DNA of 64,000 nt from Siphonodentalium dalli. Lineage: Eukaryota; Mollusca; Scaphopoda; Gadilida; Siphonodentaliidae. Below the pieces are notes generated by a model. It was not told the origin of the DNA and did not search any database. It saw only the letters and a list, made by a program, of their open reading frames with translations. This document shows positions 62,512-64,000 of the stretch, one piece after another. The position numbers were made by a program, and so were the translations under genes. The DNA lies in the NCBI GenBank assembly GCA_032622095.1, contig CP136062.1, positions 158,404,875 to 158,468,874 on the forward strand, in the 5' to 3' direction. Position 1 is the stretch's first letter, and each line of letters begins with the position of its first letter.

Positions 62512-64000
62512 GTAATATATTACAATACGAATTAATCTTTAAACATATTATGAGAAAGAATCGGGCAACAACGATAATTACACATATGTGTTCATTACGG
62601 TTCCGTTGTCGTTTGATACCTAAAGTTATTATCCGTTTTCTTATACTCGGTCTGGTTGCGTCGGTTACGAGAGCTTCCAAATGTTATTGGTATTACTTCT
62701 GTTCACAATTGAGACATAATCGTGGCATGAAAGTTCAATGCGGCAAATCATGAATTATTGAGTTAAGTTTAACGTCAAGTTGAACCAGCATTCCCAAATT
62801 ACTAACAAATGTTTTGACAAAGTTGGGTGGATTAGACACCTTCCAAACACATCATATTCCCATGTCCCTCGACCAGCGTACTGTGAATGTAGTTTAGTGC
62901 CAGTAAGTCTTTTGAATTCCAGCTGTGGTAATTGAGATATGTGTGCTGTGATATATTTGTCGCATCATAGAGATACCTAGTCGATTTCATCACCTCCAAA
63001 TTAACATGTTTCGGGTTCTGTTGAGAAAAGTTTCATTTGAGTCGAGGAACCCAGCATTCAAAGCTCAGTGCTATTAGATATCGATCATTGACATCTATGT
63101 AGTTTATTCATCTCAAATTCCACTGGAATTCCCCAGCAAGTGTCAAAATAAATGTAAATAAAACATATGCATGTGGGATATTGTACTTGTTTTATGATAT
63201 GCCTAAAAATGATCACTGGATCAGGAATAATTGAACAAATGTACCCGATTACCAGCCATCAAAATGTAGTGTCGCTTTTGTTTCTGGTAGATATTTTCGT
63301 CGGCATTTTTCCGAGAATCATTTCCTATCACCACTAAATGAAAATCACATATCCGTATATATTTCCGTTGGAATTTTTTACCAAGCTAATACAACTTTGA
63401 GGTTTATATAATAAATACATTTCATTAATCGGATACGTAATAGCTCTTAGCTTTGAAGTGCGAGTCCTTCGACAATAACAAGAAATATTTGTTCACCCCT
63501 AATGAGAAGGAAAAGTAATATAAGTGTACTAAATCAGACAAAGCACCTTTAACCATGACCCATGAGCAAGTTTCACATTTTTAACCATATTAACAAATCT
63601 AGCATAGTTACCTTCCCACAAATTATTCTAGACATTGATTCATGTCAATGTCTCCAGATTACAGAATCAAAGAAATAAGTTAGTTAAATCTCGCGATGAC
63701 AATGTTGATTCCTTCGATTTTTTCTTACTTCTATTCAAAATTGAGACATAATCGTGGCATGAAAGTTCAATACGGAAAATCATGAATTATTGAGTTAAGG
63801 TTGGTGTCAAGTTCAACCAGCATTCCCAGATTACTAACAAAATTAATGTTGTGCCAAAGTTGGGTGGGTTAGACTCTTTCCAAACACATCATATCCCCAT
63901 GTCCCTCGACCAGCGTACTGTGCATGTAGTTTAGTGTGTTTTGAATTCCAGCTGTGATAACTGAGATCTGTATGCTGTGAAATATTTGTCGCTTCATCGT

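Larger units (their letters stand above)
51015..64000 (+). repeat. TSR exon tandem array, copy 2 (runs off the window)
   Basis: Exons start at 54043, 56474, 59891 and 62341 (spacings 2431, 3417, 2450). The first two are in register with array 1. The 3417-bp gap contains two successive exon-deleted halves (junctions near 57865 and 58912) instead of one. Other deletion junctions lie near 52984, 55425, 61282 and 63723. Near 59055 one half lacks about 68 bp found in its relatives (TTGGGTG joins directly to TTTTGAATTCC). The array continues past 64000. Confidence 0.93.

Overview
Eukaryotic genomic DNA, most likely from a bivalve mollusc. It is AT-rich, with short exons in long introns bounded by GT-AG. 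It carries dispersed repeats of a kind I associate with mollusc genomes: a CTCACCTGAG-led repeat with a GTCC/GTCT tract, GGTCAAGG-type tandem repeats, and a LINE 3' fragment. The species assignment is inference. I see no bacterial genes, rRNA, tRNA or CRISPR.

The only convincing coding sequence is a series of 171-bp plus-strand exons. Each encodes one thrombospondin type-1 repeat (TSR) of 57 codons and is bounded by phase-1 introns on both sides. They look like internal exons of one very large gene for a secreted or cell-surface multi-TSR protein. No signal peptide, first exon, last exon, other domain, promoter or poly(A) site is visible, so both gene ends lie outside the window. Because every exon is symmetric (1-1), any number can be added, lost or skipped without a frameshift.

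Layout: partial TSR exon (1-82); a large intron with a LINE fragment, a TA-flanked foldback element and a TTAA-flanked inverted-repeat element; TSR exon 8210-8380; an intron with a minisatellite and a repeat block holding five palindromes; a tandem array (about 13.85-31.7 kb) with seven near-identical TSR exons every 2.43-2.45 kb; a degenerate zone (31.7-36.6 kb) with two decayed exon tails and one exon with an in-frame stop; TSR exon 37083-37253. From 37172 the window repeats position 1 onward almost exactly, with a period of 37.17 kb. The second copy contains TSR exon 45379-45549 and a second array with four TSR exons before the window ends. The two copies fall out of register near 58.06 kb.

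The locus is therefore built of repeats at nested scales: a 57-codon exon, a roughly 1.2-kb half-unit, a 2.45-kb unit of one exon-bearing plus one exon-deleted half, a 4.88-kb higher-order pair, and a 37.17-kb segment. The array TSR is extremely basic (17 Lys/Arg and no Asp/Glu in 57 residues) and lacks the Ser/Thr used for O-fucosylation, while keeping the three Trp and six Cys of the fold. It could bind polyanions such as glycosaminoglycans, but that is inference.
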